NCBI GenBank assembly: GCA_018398765.1
Contig: JAHBMJ010001594.1
Span: 1,436-46,598 of the forward strand
Direction of reading: 5' to 3'
From: Chromera velia
Taxonomy: Eukaryota; Sar; Chromeraceae
Length of the DNA stretch: 45,163 bases
Numbering within the stretch: position 1 is the stretch's first letter; every line of letters starts with the position of its first letter. The translations under genes and the position numbers were made by a program. The notes below the pieces were generated by a model. The model saw only the letters and a program-made list of their open reading frames with translations, searched no databases and was not told the DNA's origin. This document shows, piece by piece, positions 1 through 12,825 of the stretch.

Positions 1-2149
1 CCCCCCCCCCGGACCTCAGAAGGTCTTCAACCACATGTGCCAGAGAGGGGGGGACCATCTCTGCCCTGAGGAAAGCGCGAGCAACGTCGTCCCGCTGATG
101 CGCAGTCAGACGCCCAAGACAGGATGCAAGATGCTGGCCAAGTATGGCGAAGAAAACCTCATTCTGCACGAACACAACGAGGCAAATGTGCACACATAGA
201 AACAGCGCGAGAAAGAGAGAGAGGTAAAAAGAGAAAGAACGAGAAACAGAAAAGAGAGATAGAAAAAGAAAAACAGAGGGAGAAACAGAGAGAGAGAGAG
301 AGAGAGAGAGAGGGAGTGAAGAATGAACGGAAGCTTGCGTCAAAATAAAAGGATTGTGGTCGCCAAAGGATTGTGGTCGTCACTGACAGATGAATAGAGC
401 TGACGACACACCGAGAGACATTAATGTATGAACACAGGTTCGTTTTCAGTTCCTATGTCTCTGCAGATCATGCAAGACTCCTTCTTTCCTCAGACTGCAC
501 GCCCTCTCTTCTGACTGATTGACTGACTGACTGACTGACTGACTGACTGACTCACTCACTCACTCACTCACTCACTGACTGACCTGAAAGTCCAGAGCCG
601 CGATGGCAGAGACCATACAGGCAGCGTCCTTGGGGGGGAACCTGCGTGCTCCTCTGGCGGCCGCCACGCAGAGAGCCCAGAGAACTTTCTTCTTCCGGAC
701 CTTGCCCTGAAGGGGGAGGGGGGAGTTCTGATCAGTCGGGCGGTGCGGAAGAAGAAACATTCTAAAGATGTCACCAAGCGAAAGAAAGTATGCATCGTTC
801 TGGCTGCACTCTGTCCGTGTGACAGTTAATTCCCCACATGTACTGTTGCAATGCCGTACAGAGAGAAAAGAAGAGAAAAGAAGAGAAGAGAAGAGAAGAG
901 AAGGCTGTTGCCTGCAGGCCCTCCTGACAGTCTACAGACATGAATGCAGATACACAGACACACGAGCTGACCGACCGACCGACCGACCGACCGACCTGTT
1001 CGAACGCCGATGCAGTTCTTGCAAGAGCCATGGGGGTCATCTCGCCAGCCAGATCCGGCACTCTCTGCACGGAAACACGGGAAGAAGGGAAGGGAAGACG
1101 ATCAAATCAGAAATGCCCATTCAGTCTCTCACCGCAGTCCATCATCTCTCAACCATGCACTGTTGTTCTTCTGTCAAACCAAGGGCAGGCAGAGCAAAGT
1201 TGCTGCTCTTTTCTTCTCAGGGTTTCGAACAAATTGTTGTCTGTCTGACTGACTGACTCACATGTGCAACCTTTGCGAGGATTCTAGTGGACAGAGGGTT
1301 GAAGGTCCTTGAGGGAGACGGGGACGGGGACGAAGAGCGTTGGGGAGCTTCGGGAGGGTGCGGCCGGGTGGGGGTGCTGGAGGGTGGCGGTGCCGGTTGG
1401 TAAGTGGAAGCTGTGGAGGAAGACGAAATTTTTGTAGGTGGAGGAAGCGACGAGAACGCCAAAGCAACCAGAGAGAGATCCTCTCCGCCCATGGCAGACA
1501 ACCTGCAATACATCCAGGCAGGCAGGCAGGCAGGCAGTCAGTGTGATTGGTCGACCAATCCATCGTGCAGTCGATCACACTATTCCCGCTTTCCAATTCT
1601 TCTTTACATTTGATGAACATAAAGAAAATGAGCTGGTGACTTTCAGTCAGATGCGGACTGGCAACGAAGACTGACATGCTCTCTCGCTATCAGAAAACCC
1701 CCCCAACCCATTATTTATCTAAGCGACTGATCCACCCACCATCTGCTCAACCGACATGCATGCATGCAAGCAGACCCACCCACCCACCCACCGAGGTTCC
1801 ACCAATCTCATCAGATGGGCCCACAGGTGCATGTCCATCTCGGTCTGTAGTTGCAGCCTCATCAGGGCCTGCAGGCAGGCAGGCAGAAAGAGGGAGGGGA
1901 TAGATGGGAGAGAAGAAGCAAAGAAGAAGAAAAGAGAAGGAGAGACAGGAGAGAGAGAGCAGCTTTGACTGAGAATTAAGTGAACAACCGTCGGCCCCCC
2001 CCCTTCTCATGCTGAGTTCCCCTTTTTCAATTAATTTCATGAACACGAAAAAAGGGTCTCAGACAGAAGAATACCGACAGACAAATAGATGGATGCAACA
2101 ACAAAGAGACAGACAGACACACACACACACACATACACACACACGCACG

Positions 2150-2207
<58 letters not shown>

Positions 2208-4104
2208 AAGAAAAAAAGAAAGAAAGAAAGGCAGACAGACAGACAGAACGACGGGGATCGAGAGAGACTGACCACACAGAGGGTGGAGATTGACTGCGCA
2301 TCCCACTCATTGTCGTTCCCCTCCTTCAGTTGCTTCTCCAGGCTCCTGAAAGAAAAAGTGGTAAGTCGGAGAGAAGACAGATGAATTGATTTTGTTCTTG
2401 AAATGCAGAAATTCACAACCACCATGCCTACACGCCCTCCTCATATGTATCTCGAACCCACACACCACATGCCATACAAGCCGCCAATCAGTCTCTCCCA
2501 GCTTGATGTCAGCTGACACGAGGAAAAGAAAGCGCAGGGAGGGAGGCTTTGAAAATGCGAAACGAAAAGAACTGCGAAAACACGAAACGAGGAAAGAAGC
2601 ATTGACCAGTTAGGTGGTTCACTGACTCACTGACTGACTCCCCAAGCGCCAAGAAGAGTGACGGATCCACAGATCGATCCAGTCCAAGGCGTGACATTGC
2701 TGTACATACAGAGGGGAAAGCAAAGAGGAAGAGAAAGACATTCATGCAGACAAAGAAGGAGATGGTGAGCCGTTTCCGTCCACGTCAATGGAGTGACTTC
2801 CAAAGGGAAGGAGGGGGGTTGCTGTGAAACTCTGAGGCTCAATCAAGGCACGCTGAAGCTGTCTGTGCGAGTGGTCTTCATGTGTGTGCAATGGAATTGA
2901 CCATTCGGGCACACTTTGTGTCTTTGTCTCGAGCAGCGTCGCCCCGCACCTCTTTTGTCAATAAAGCAGCGGGAGGGGGAGAAGGAAACAGAGAAAGGAA
3001 AGAATCATCAGAGAGGAGAAAACGATGAGACGAAAAAAGGAGTCCAGAGACAACCAGACAGAAAGACAGACTAACCGACTGCTGTGGTCGACAAGTCAGA
3101 CGGTCTGCTCATCTTAGAGAGTTGTCGGGGACCTTCCTTTCTGATCAACTCCACAAGCTGCTCGGGCTGCAGGCAGTGGGCATGCACGAGTTTGTGGATG
3201 AAGAAACGAGTCGTGGACATGACAAGGCAAGACAGGAGGCAGCAAGAGCATGAAACAAGTCGGCAAGTGACAGACGATTCATTGCGGCTGATCAATTGCT
3301 GTAACTGTTGTGCGGATGGCTGGGGGCAACCATTGTTCCTTTCTCTCTCTCTCTTTTTCCTCTCTGTCCCTGGATGCTATGTGAGTTTTAAGATTGATCT
3401 CTGCCTCTTTGCAAGCACGTGCGACTTGTATAACCGCGTCTCTCCACCTCCCGTCTTCAGCTGTCCATCAATCTATCGGTCGTACGTCCATCTACTACCT
3501 ACCCGGACACACTCGGCTGCTGCACTCACTCACTCACTCACTAGCTCTCCTCTCCACTGCAGGCCTAACTGTTCACTGGCTGACTGACTCTCTGACCTTC
3601 TTTGCGTGCCGTCCAAAGGCAGCCATCAACTTCGACAACTGCTCAGGAGAGAACGCACCCCTGTGCGGCAGTCAGCACAAACAAAAGGAGTACAGTCAGC
3701 ACAAACAAAAGGGGTACAAAGGAGCGGAACCGGGAAACAAAAAACGAAAGAAAAAAAACCGTCATCTAGAAGGATTGAGAGCGGGGCACTCCTTCCGACT
3801 TTCTGGAGCCCTTCAATGGTTGCTCCTGAAAGAGAAGGAAGGTTTGCTTGGATCCGCCCACTTGGACGATATTGTGAAACGATTCACTCAAGCGCCTTAC
3901 TGATGGATGCATTAGGTACAGCAGAAAGAAGCAGAAAGAGGGAGGAACAGAATATTTTGAAAACGCGAGGGCCGTCCAGAGAGACGCGACACGAGGGAAA
4001 CAAGAAAATGTGGCAAAAAGGGAGTGCAGTGCATGTGCATGCAGAACAATGGTTGGGTGACGACCACCAGACAGAGTCACTGACTGGTTGGACAGCCGTG
4101 GTTG

Positions 4105-4139
<35 letters not shown>

Positions 4140-5178
4140 ACTACCCGACTAGTCACTTTCCTGTCTGGTTGACTGATCGAATGCGGACTGAGTACCTGAC
4201 TGCACGGCTGACTGACTCTTTGGAGAGCAAGAGGAGACGTTGGAGGAGGGCGTCCACTGCCTCGGGGTGTTGGAAGTTCTGTCGAGAGAAGGCGTTCACT
4301 GCATGCAGTTGAGTGAGATGAATTTTGTTTGTACACACACGGATTTTTCCATCGAGCCATGAATAGCGGCTTTTGATGATCTATGCAGAAGTTGGCGATT
4401 CAATTCAGTCAGTTGGCATCTTCAAAGAGTTCTCCGTCAACCTCATATGGTCAGTCAGCAAGCAGACTCTGCATGACGGTTGAATCACATGCATTCAGAG
4501 GGAGACGAGAGAGGGCGTGCAGCAGGAAGCTTCGTGAGAAGGTCGGTCGATGACGACAGTCTGAATCTCTCCGCGTTCAGCCTTGCACCGCTCACCCTGG
4601 CCAAACAGACTTACGTATGGTTGTGCAATGCTGGATCTCCAGGACAGAACTCGTCTGCACGACTCTTTCGGCCAGAAGCCTGCAGAGACACGGGGACGAC
4701 AAACAGACAGATAGACAGACAGACAAACACACAGACAGACAGATAGACAGACAGACACGAGCGAAAAGGACAACCACAGCAGACACAAAGTGAGTGCAGC
4801 TTTTTTTTTGACGTAATGATGACGAAGGTTGGCGCTGCCTGGAGCGGTTGTGTCAATTGAGAGAGAAAGTCCGGAGAATGTGCGTATGCACCAGATGCTT
4901 CGCATCTCCCTCCCAGATCATGTCGTGACTGACGAGAGCATGTCGACGTCAGCAAACTCGAGCTTGGAGAGGGCCCCGATGATCCCGGAGACGTCCAGGC
5001 CGTTGGCGGTCCAGATCACTTTCTCGATCCGGTTGCAGAGGGTCTCCAAAACTCCAAAGTGGAAATACTGAAGTCGCCCCAGACTGTTCACTGAATTAAG
5101 GAGAGAAAAGAAAGAGGAGGAACGCCAAAGGTGAAGTGAACGAATTAGATACTGGGAAACAAACAGCTAATCACACAC

Positions 5179-5246
<68 letters not shown>

Positions 5247-7632
5247 AGAGAAAGAGAATGAGAGAGAGAGAGACGCGAAGACACACGAACGCATGCAAAT
5301 GTACGTGCACACTGTCTCTATGCATAAAGATACATGCTCGCAGACACGCAGGCACAAAGACAAGTGCATGCACACACACATACACACCATCATACGCACG
5401 CTCCTGAACGCAGGAGAGAGAACGAGCAAAAGGTACAGTTCCAGAAAGAGGGCGTCTCAAAGTCCCACAGTCAGGACGGGACGGGAAGGACAAGAGAACA
5501 AAGCGGATTGAATTCACTGACTGACGTGTGAGTCCGCAGTTTCCTGCTGTGATGAGGAGAGGGATGCGCGTGGCGAGGTCTCCTGATCTGAACCCGTGTG
5601 TCCTCATTCTGTACAGCTGTTTCACCCTCTCGTCGGGACTTTTCATTGACCAGAACACCCTTTTGTCTCTATCTGTCTCCTGTGCCTTCACAAGGGAGGT
5701 GCTGGAGGCCTCGGAAGGTCCCGAACTGCAAACGCCTTCTCCACGCTCAGATGCCGAACAGGAGGAGGAGGATGAGGGGGGACTGCTGTTCGAGTCACAG
5801 TCCAAGGAGGCCTGCAGTCGTCTCTCTGCTGCAGAGGCGGGAGAGGAAGGGAAGTCTTCTACTCCCTCTGTAAATGAAACGCCCCCCTGCACTCCCTCAG
5901 TGAATTGACCGTCAGGGAAGGATGGCGGTCCACTATCTGGAGAAACGCTCTCGCCCTCCTCTCTTGAGTGCTCTACCCTTCCCCCCTCTCTGAGACGAAC
6001 ACCCGGACCCCCAGGAGCAGACGAGTCAGAGGCCCGCCCTACGTCAGACCAGGCGGCAATGAAGTCGTTTTCCTCGTGGCACCAGAGCATGATCTGAAGT
6101 AAAGAAAAAAACAGGAAGGTAGAAATTTATCAAAAGATGCGTTGCGCTAGATGCCAATGAATTCATCTTCGCACCTCCGGAGACCAGATAGAGGAGTATC
6201 AAGTACATCTCGACAACTGGAGCGGGACCGATAGAGAAGCAGCTATTTTTATTTTTTTTCATAGGAAGACTGCGCGTCGGTTGAGTGTCACGACAAGGGC
6301 TCATATTGTGAACGGAAGGTGCCAGGCAAGAGCGAAACCTGGAAGGAACTCTCTCGTGAAGGCATCGAAGGACTCTCTGATGAAACGGGCCTATTTCAGA
6401 CAGGAGTAAGCAATGCCACACGGAGAGACCGGAGGGGGACACACAGCCCTCCGTCAATACATGATTTCTTCTCTGGTTCGTTTTTTCTTGAGTGCTCACA
6501 CAGGTGAGTGCCCGCCTACATGCATCCCTATGTGCCTGCCTCAGTACTTGACTGACTGACTGACTGACTGACTTCATTACAGAGGGCCTCCATCAGTTCG
6601 GCTGGGGGTCTGAACCTCACGTGTGCAAATGCGTTGAGGATCAGCGCTAGGTCCTTTGGGTCGGCATCTACCATGTGCTGCAGGGGGGAAGAAACGAAGG
6701 GGGGGAGGGAGCAGTGGGTGAACACAAAGCACGAAGAGCGAGGGACAACTATGCCGACTTAATGGAAAGAAGGCACAAAGAGAAAGAGCACTTTCCTCAG
6801 AAGAATCGGCGTCAGATGAAACAGTTTACACTCCACAATTCCTCTCTTGACCCAATCTGTCTTCTGTCCCTACCTTCATCATTGATGTGGCGAATTTCTC
6901 CCACCAGGTGCGACTGTCGAAGTTCACTCTCGCCAGGTGGTGGGCGCACATGGAGACCTCTGGAGCTCTGAGGAAGGGCACACACTTGAGGATGACGTTC
7001 GCGTGGTCGATCAACTTCTGGTCTTGCCCTGTCTCGTACCTGCACACATAGACAGGCAGGCAGGCAGGCAGAAACGCGTGCCTCTTCTCTGTCTCTTCCG
7101 TCTTTCTTCTCTGTTTCTGACTCGTGTGCTCACAGAAGGTGGCTGCCCTGGCAGTCAGGCAGGTGAAGATGCATAGAGACGCGGAGACAGGGAGATAGTG
7201 AAGGGAGGACAGACGACGTGAAGGGAGGGTGATGCAGCTGAGTATTCAGATCTGCCCACACAAACCCAAAGTGCCCCACCAAAAGTGAATGTCGACGCAG
7301 AAGTGCGTGAGTTCCCTCGGGTTCAGTTTTTGTATATGCCGTCTATCTGTGTCGTGCTCCTGCATCAGTGATGGGCCTGCCCGGTACACCGCCCCCCTTG
7401 GTGCCAGAGCGGGCCAGTCTTTGTCGTTCTCCGTTTCTGCTTTCGAAGAAGGAGAAGAAAACCGTTGGGACGAACGGTGCGTGCGGCTGTGAGTGGGGGG
7501 TCCGCTTCTTTTTTGAGGAACTGATGCGACTGCTTGCGTCAGTCGAAGCACAGGCTTGCTGGCCTTCACCGCTTCCCTCACGGAGACGGCGAAGGCAGAA
7601 GCGGCCGAAGAGCCCGAAGGGAGACTGCTCAT
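1..7632 (-). CDS. Heptatricopeptide (HPR/RAP-type) organellar RNA-binding protein, 3' partial
   Basis: Sixteen exons can be joined in phase on the minus strand: 7632-7280, 7039-6874, 6677-6573, 6093-5526, 5090-4934, 4679-4615, 4298-4217, 3660-3597, 3166-3076, 2699-2639, 2345-2273, 1868-1792, 1502-1262, 1064-996, 706-584 and 163-1, where it leaves the window (about 819 residues seen). The N-terminus (MSSLPSGSSAASAFAVSVR) is rich in Ser and Arg and poor in acidic residues, as organellar presequences are. The rest is a chain of about 36-residue helical repeats with signatures such as DLALILNAFAHVRF, EQLSKLMAAFGRHA and DLSLVALAFSSL, the pattern of heptatricopeptide/RAP-family proteins that bind mitochondrial or plastid RNA. 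Exon 4 inserts a roughly 120-residue Ser/Glu-rich segment and exon 13 a Pro/Ser-rich one. A RAP domain, if present, would lie beyond base 1. The family is clear; the RNA target and organelle cannot be read. Confidence 0.86.
2108..2241. repeat. (CA)n(GA)n(AAAG)n microsatellites in HPR intron 11
   Basis: CA dinucleotides, then GA, then AAAG and GACA units lie just downstream (minus strand) of the exon 11 donor. On the coding strand they read as pyrimidine-rich CT and TG arrays. Confidence 0.9.
4689..4757. repeat. (ACAG)n/(ATAG) array next to an HPR 3' splice site
   Basis: CTGT/CTAT tetranucleotides on the coding strand form the pyrimidine-rich tract immediately before the exon 6 acceptor at 4680. 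Confidence 0.85.
5173..5272. repeat. (CA)n(GA)n tract in HPR intron 4
   Basis: CA then GA dinucleotides, reading as CT then TG on the coding strand, within the intron between exons 4 and 5. Confidence 0.9.
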
Positions 7633-8520
7633 CGTCCTCCTCCCCCGACCCCCACTCCCTTGCTGTCAGGTTTTCCCGAAAGAAAGACGACTACTGTCCA
7701 GGCCGTCTATTGCACTTGACACGTTACGAAATCGTGTGAACTTTCTTCTGCCAAGATGTACGGAAAGTTTTGAAAAAACATCCTGTTGTTGTGTCCTGCA
7801 CACGTCTCCTGGAAGATGAGACCATGCATTCCGTTCAGGGGTGAAAATATGTTCACTTGAACACTTGAAAGGCTACGGTAGTAGCTTATGCGGTTGCGGA
7901 ATAGAAAGGGCACGAAGGGGAGTATCCAAAGGAGGGTTCATTGGAGATTGGAGGTGTGGAAGTGTGGAACACGATCGAACCATCCACATGCAGTCGAACT
8001 TGGAGACGGCAGAGACGGGATTGTACGCATGCATGCTCGACGACCGAGAGGACGCGTAGACGGACCTGACACGGCAGGGCAATGACTGTACAATTACGGA
8101 AGTGGGATTTTCACAGACATTGTGATGATCAAAGAGAGACTCAGTTGAGTCAACTTCAGGAATTGAACAGCCTCTTTGCCTCTGTGCTGGAGATATATAG
8201 CGTTACCACCACTTTAAGGCCCGATACTTCCCTTCGATTGGGGTCCCGAGACAGGCAGAGACAAGTGTCCATCGAGCCTTTGCCTTGGCCTCTGATATTC
8301 AGTCCCTGTGATTGGTCTGCCTGGCTGGCAGGTGAAAGTGACTGGATGATGACGGAGTGGCGGGTCTGAGGCTGCATGGTGATTCTTCCTGTTGGGATTT
8401 CATTGGAGACGGCTTTAGGCTTTGTAGGCATGCAGTTTCGTTTTTGAGTGCCTGAATCCTGGGATAGAAGTAGAGCGTGAAGAAATTATTCGGCAGAGAG
8501 GCAGAGAGATAAGAGGAGAG
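7633..8520. promoter_or_regulatory. Divergent promoter region between HPR gene and uL3m
   Basis: This 888-base spacer separates the start codons of two divergently transcribed organellar-expression genes. I see no coding exon in it. A GCATGCATGC palindrome sits at 8027-8036. Unlike the gene-end spacers it is not AT-rich. Transcription start sites cannot be placed from sequence alone, so a shared bidirectional promoter is inference. Confidence 0.5.
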
Positions 8521-11500
8521 ATGATCAGGTTGAGGATGGGAGCCAGCAGGGGCTGTCTCGACTCTTTGAGGAAGAGGAGAGGAGGAATCTCTCTCACTGA
8601 ACCCTGTGAGGGTGCGCTCTCCTCTCCCTCAAGTTTCTGTAGATACGTTCCGACACGCAGATTTGCCGCAAGACGTCACTTTCCCTCCAAGTGGCAGCAG
8701 AGGCTCAACAGACTTCTGGAGCCAAGGCGGTACGTGAGGTTCCAGAGGTCCCTTTTGTCTTCGTTCAATTTGGGATCTTTTGGGTTTTGATCCTAGAGCA
8801 CTTAGTTCATTCGAGAGTGCGAAGTGCAGAAAAGCAGCCGAAGAGCCAACCCTTTTTTTCAACCCAATTCCGTTTTCCTGATCGTCCGCTGCGCAATGCA
8901 AGCGGCCCTCTATGCTGGCCTAGCAGGGGACTTGCATTCAGTTTACAAATGGGAGGGTGAACGGCACCCATACATATTGCAGAATCACACCTGAAGCCTC
9001 GCGTTGAGATTCTGCAGGTCCTTTCCGAAATTTTGAGAACATGATCTATCGATCCATCCCACAGCAAAAGAGCTTCCAATCACCCCCCACCCTCTATTCC
9101 TTCTGGCCCCCTTTTGGACCTTCTGTCTCGATTTCCGGTCAAGCAAAAGCCGGGGCCCAACTGTGCCATCCGACAGACGGCATAGCCGTGGCCGGCAAGC
9201 TATCGGCATTGAGAGAGTTTTTTATTCATTAATAGTACGCACATGTGCGCGTTTGTGTGTGCGCATGGGACCCCTCGAAGGCCCGGCTTGTCTTTCTTCC
9301 TTCAATTTTTTGTGTGTCAATTCTGATGTGTACTTGTGCAGCTACAGACCGCCTCCCGAGATTCCCGAATTTGAGACCGCAGGCCCCCCCCACCCCGAAC
9401 TAGAGAAGCTCTACCCCATATGGAGCTCCAGAAGGACCGGCGTTCTTGCACACAAGATCGGGTGCATGTCCCTCTGGGATGAGTGGGGGGAGAGACACTT
9501 TGTGACTGTCTGTAAGGTAAGAAGGTTATTCGACCGTCGCATGGTGTCCATTCATTCATTTATCCGTTTGTCTGCTTTTTAGGTTGTTGTGAGCAGCTTT
9601 GAAGATGATGTTCATTTCATTTTCCTCAGGGAAAGGCCCCCTATTTTTCTCCCGCCTTTCCACCATGCACTTTCATCAACACTTCTTCCCGCTTTCCCTC
9701 ACTGTGTTGTGCTGTCCGTCTTGTCCGTCCGTTCAGTAATTTGGTCTCTCCACACGTCGTCATCGGGCAAGTTTTTTGCGTTGACTTTTCGTTGTTGTGT
9801 CTGTCTGTGTTGACATGCAGGTAGATCGGTGCGTAGTGCACGGGCAGAAAACGCTCTCGGAGCATGGGTACGAGGCTTTGCGGCTGGCTGCAGGATACAG
9901 GCCGATTGAGAGACAGAAGGGGCAACAGATCGGGGAGATGATCAAAATGGGGGTAGGTAGGTGGGTTGGGGGGTGGGGAACGGATAGACAGATCTGAATC
10001 ATTTTTATTCTCTCGCTTGAGGACCTTCATGCTTCCTTCCTTTGCTTTCCGTTCCGATCTAACAAATCGATCTCTCAGGATTGCTTAATTGCGGTTCTTT
10101 CCTCTACAGCGGCCTTTTCTTTTTCTTCTCTCTGTGTCCCTTTCCATGTCCCCCCCTCTGAGTGCTCTCTCTCTGTGCAGATCCACCCCTACCACAAAGC
10201 CAGAGAGATCAAGTGCTCCCACGACTGCTTCCTCCCTGTGGGCCACTACATGGACGTCAGACACTTCACACCGGGGATGTGGGTCCTTGTGGCTGGATGG
10301 TCTAAGGCGAGGGGGTTCACGGGTCCGTTGGAATAGCCTGTGTGGATCTGAATTTTGTTCTTCACCCTTGACATGCTCTTTCCTTGAATCGATTTGATAA
10401 AGAATCCCAAAGAAGCATCACGGAGTGGGTCTGGCACAGGATGAGGAATGGAGGGAAGGAAGCAAGAGAGAAGGAAGATCTTCTTCGGAGCGGAAATTCT
10501 TCTTTCTGTCTGTCGTTGCTGTTTGGGTGAGTCAGCGATTGACTGACGGGACAACAAGGTAGAAGAATGAATGAATGAATGAATGAATGAATGCATGCGC
10601 GTATATATGTGTTCACGTGTATGTGCACTCAATTTTCTTTCATGTGTTAATGTTCTGTTCTTCTACCCCCCCTGCAGGTCCCATGGCCAGATTCAATTTC
10701 CAGGGACAGTCAGAGAGAAGCACACAGTCCAAAGCTCACAGGTGAGTGAAGACCGATGTTGGAAGAAAGGAAGGAAGGAAGGGTGAGAAGGAGAACCTTC
10801 TGTGCCTGGATAGAAATTCTTTTTTCTGCTGAAGATTTTCCGCTTTTTGCGGCTCCATCTACCTGTGTCGTTTCCTTTTGCCAGTGTCCGATGTCCCTCC
10901 AGAAAGCATTATACCTCTAGAACGCCCTGACTCATCTTCCTTGCTCGGCCCGTTTCATCACAAATCTATTCACCAGTCCTTGTTCGTTCTCAATTCGTCA
11001 AAAATGAATGTGGTGAAACGAACGCGCATCGGATTCTCTTCGACCGGATTGAAGACATTCAAAGGAGTCTTTTTGCTGCTGATGCAACAACTATTTCCCC
11101 TCTTTTTCTTTGTTTTCTTGCCTGTCTCTCGTGTGCTCTGCTCCACACTTTCTTTCGGTTGAGGCAGATCCCACGGCTCAACAGGCCAGAGGGGAATTGC
11201 GGGTGTGTGGAAGTTCAAAAAGATGGCAGGGCACAAGGGACCAGATCCTGTGGTCGTGGGGGCTAAGGTCGGGCGAGCGTCTGCTTTCCTTTCCCTACCT
11301 TTTGCGACTGCGTTCCTGTCTGAGAGAAATGTATAATGAATTGGCACACTGTGTGCGTGCACGGTGACAGAGGGAAATTTACATGCAGCAGAAGACGCAA
11401 AGAGAAACAGAAAAAGACGATCATCTCAGAAACAGTGGGAAGGAGACTCACAGATCCATCTACCCTTTTGTTTTCTTTCTTTCTCTCTCTCCATCCCTCT

Positions 11501-11562
11501 CTTTTCTCTGTTCACTGGGTCGTTTTATCTTTCTCTTTTTTTCTCTTTTTCTGCCTTGATTT

Positions 11563-11630
<68 letters not shown>

Positions 11631-12825
11631 ATTCGTGTTTGTGGAAGTTGATTTGTTCGTCTCGACAAACGTCATTGTATGCCCATGAATTGCTTGCAGA
11701 TTTTTCGTATTGAGACGACCCGCAATTTGATCTTTCTTCGGGTGAGCGGCTGCATGGGTGACTGCGTGCGCATAAAGGAAAGGGCCCGCTTTTTGCATCT
11801 GTGTGCCTCTGTGCTCCTCCCTCCACTTCCCCTCTACCCTCCTTCCCACTTCCTTTCTGCACCACTACTTAGGCGTCTGTGGCTGAAAGTATCTGTCTGC
11901 ATGGGGTGGAAAATGATGACAAATTGTAAAATCTTTCATGCGCACAAATGAGTCTCCGCGTAATGCTTCTTTGCGTATGCTCTTTTTTGTGAATAGTCTG
12001 GAGACCAAAAGTTCTTCTGCATGTGATTCAGGAGACCTTCTTCGTTGCATGAGTTCGTGTGAGGACGGGCAACATGCTCTCGTTTATGTCTCTTTATCAC
12101 CTTTCCGTGTCAACGAAATCCCAGCCACAGGGGCTGAGGAGTATGCAGTCAGACACATGAAGAGAGAAACGATGGGATAGAGACAGAGGAGAGGGCACCG
12201 TCTGGAAGGGACAGCGGTGGCATTTATAAAGAATGCATGAGCTTGAAAGTGTCATCGATGATTTTTGTTTTGGACTGGTTGCGCATACACGTAAGCGTAG
12301 ATTGATTCTTTCCTTCCTTTTATCTCTGGGTGGCTTTGCTCAGGGGGCCATTCCCGGCCACAAGGGTGATGTGGTAAAGATTCTTGACGGACGGGGGGTG
12401 ATGTGGTGCCGGAATCGGTCGGTCTACGTGGCCACAATGTTTGGTTGGTCGTAAGGCACGTATGTGTATCTGCATGACCTCAGCTCCATTTGATCTGTTG
12501 GAACTCTCTCTCTTCAGTTGTGTCACGAATGCACTGGACATAATTCGCTGACTCTCTTGCCCATCCGCTGACATCTCTTTGCGGATATGCCATTGTTTTT
12601 TCCTCCTTTTCTCTCACCCGTTTTTCAGTCAACTCCTCAATTAGTCACTGCTTTAGGACTCGAGCGCATTCAATTACGACTACATGCAGGCAACTGGACA
12701 TTCCATACCCAACTTTCATTCCAGAAGAAGGGAAACAGTACCCGACGACGATCCAGTGTCCCCCGAGGCCTTCAGACCCTTTCGACTGGCCAGACCAGGC
12801 GATTTATGAGAAGACAGACGGTTGA
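8521..12825 (+). CDS. MRPL3: Mitochondrial large-subunit ribosomal protein uL3m
   Basis: Nine exons join in phase to 357 residues: 8521-8729, 9342-9516, 9821-9952, 10181-10322, 10678-10741, 11168-11267, 11700-11741, 12344-12417 and 12690-12825 (TGA). The first about 65 residues are Arg-rich with few acidic residues, fitting a mitochondrial targeting sequence. The mature protein shows uL3 landmarks in order: TGVLAHKIGCMSLWDEWGER, HPYHKAREIKCSHDCFLPVG, a KARGFTGPMARFNFQG loop, RSHGSTGQRG with KKMAGHKGPD, and a C-terminal GAIPGHKGDVVKI strand. uL3 binds 23S-type rRNA near the peptidyl transferase centre and is an early assembly protein. The proline-rich C-terminal tail (exon 9) is of the mitochondrial type. 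The ATG at 8521 is preceded by no better start; Met-6 (8536) is an alternative. It is divergent from the HPR gene. Confidence 0.95.
11566..11631. repeat. (CT)n(GT)n tract in uL3m intron 6
   Basis: CT dinucleotides followed by GT dinucleotides, pyrimidine-rich on the coding strand, about 70 bases before the exon 7 acceptor. Confidence 0.9.
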
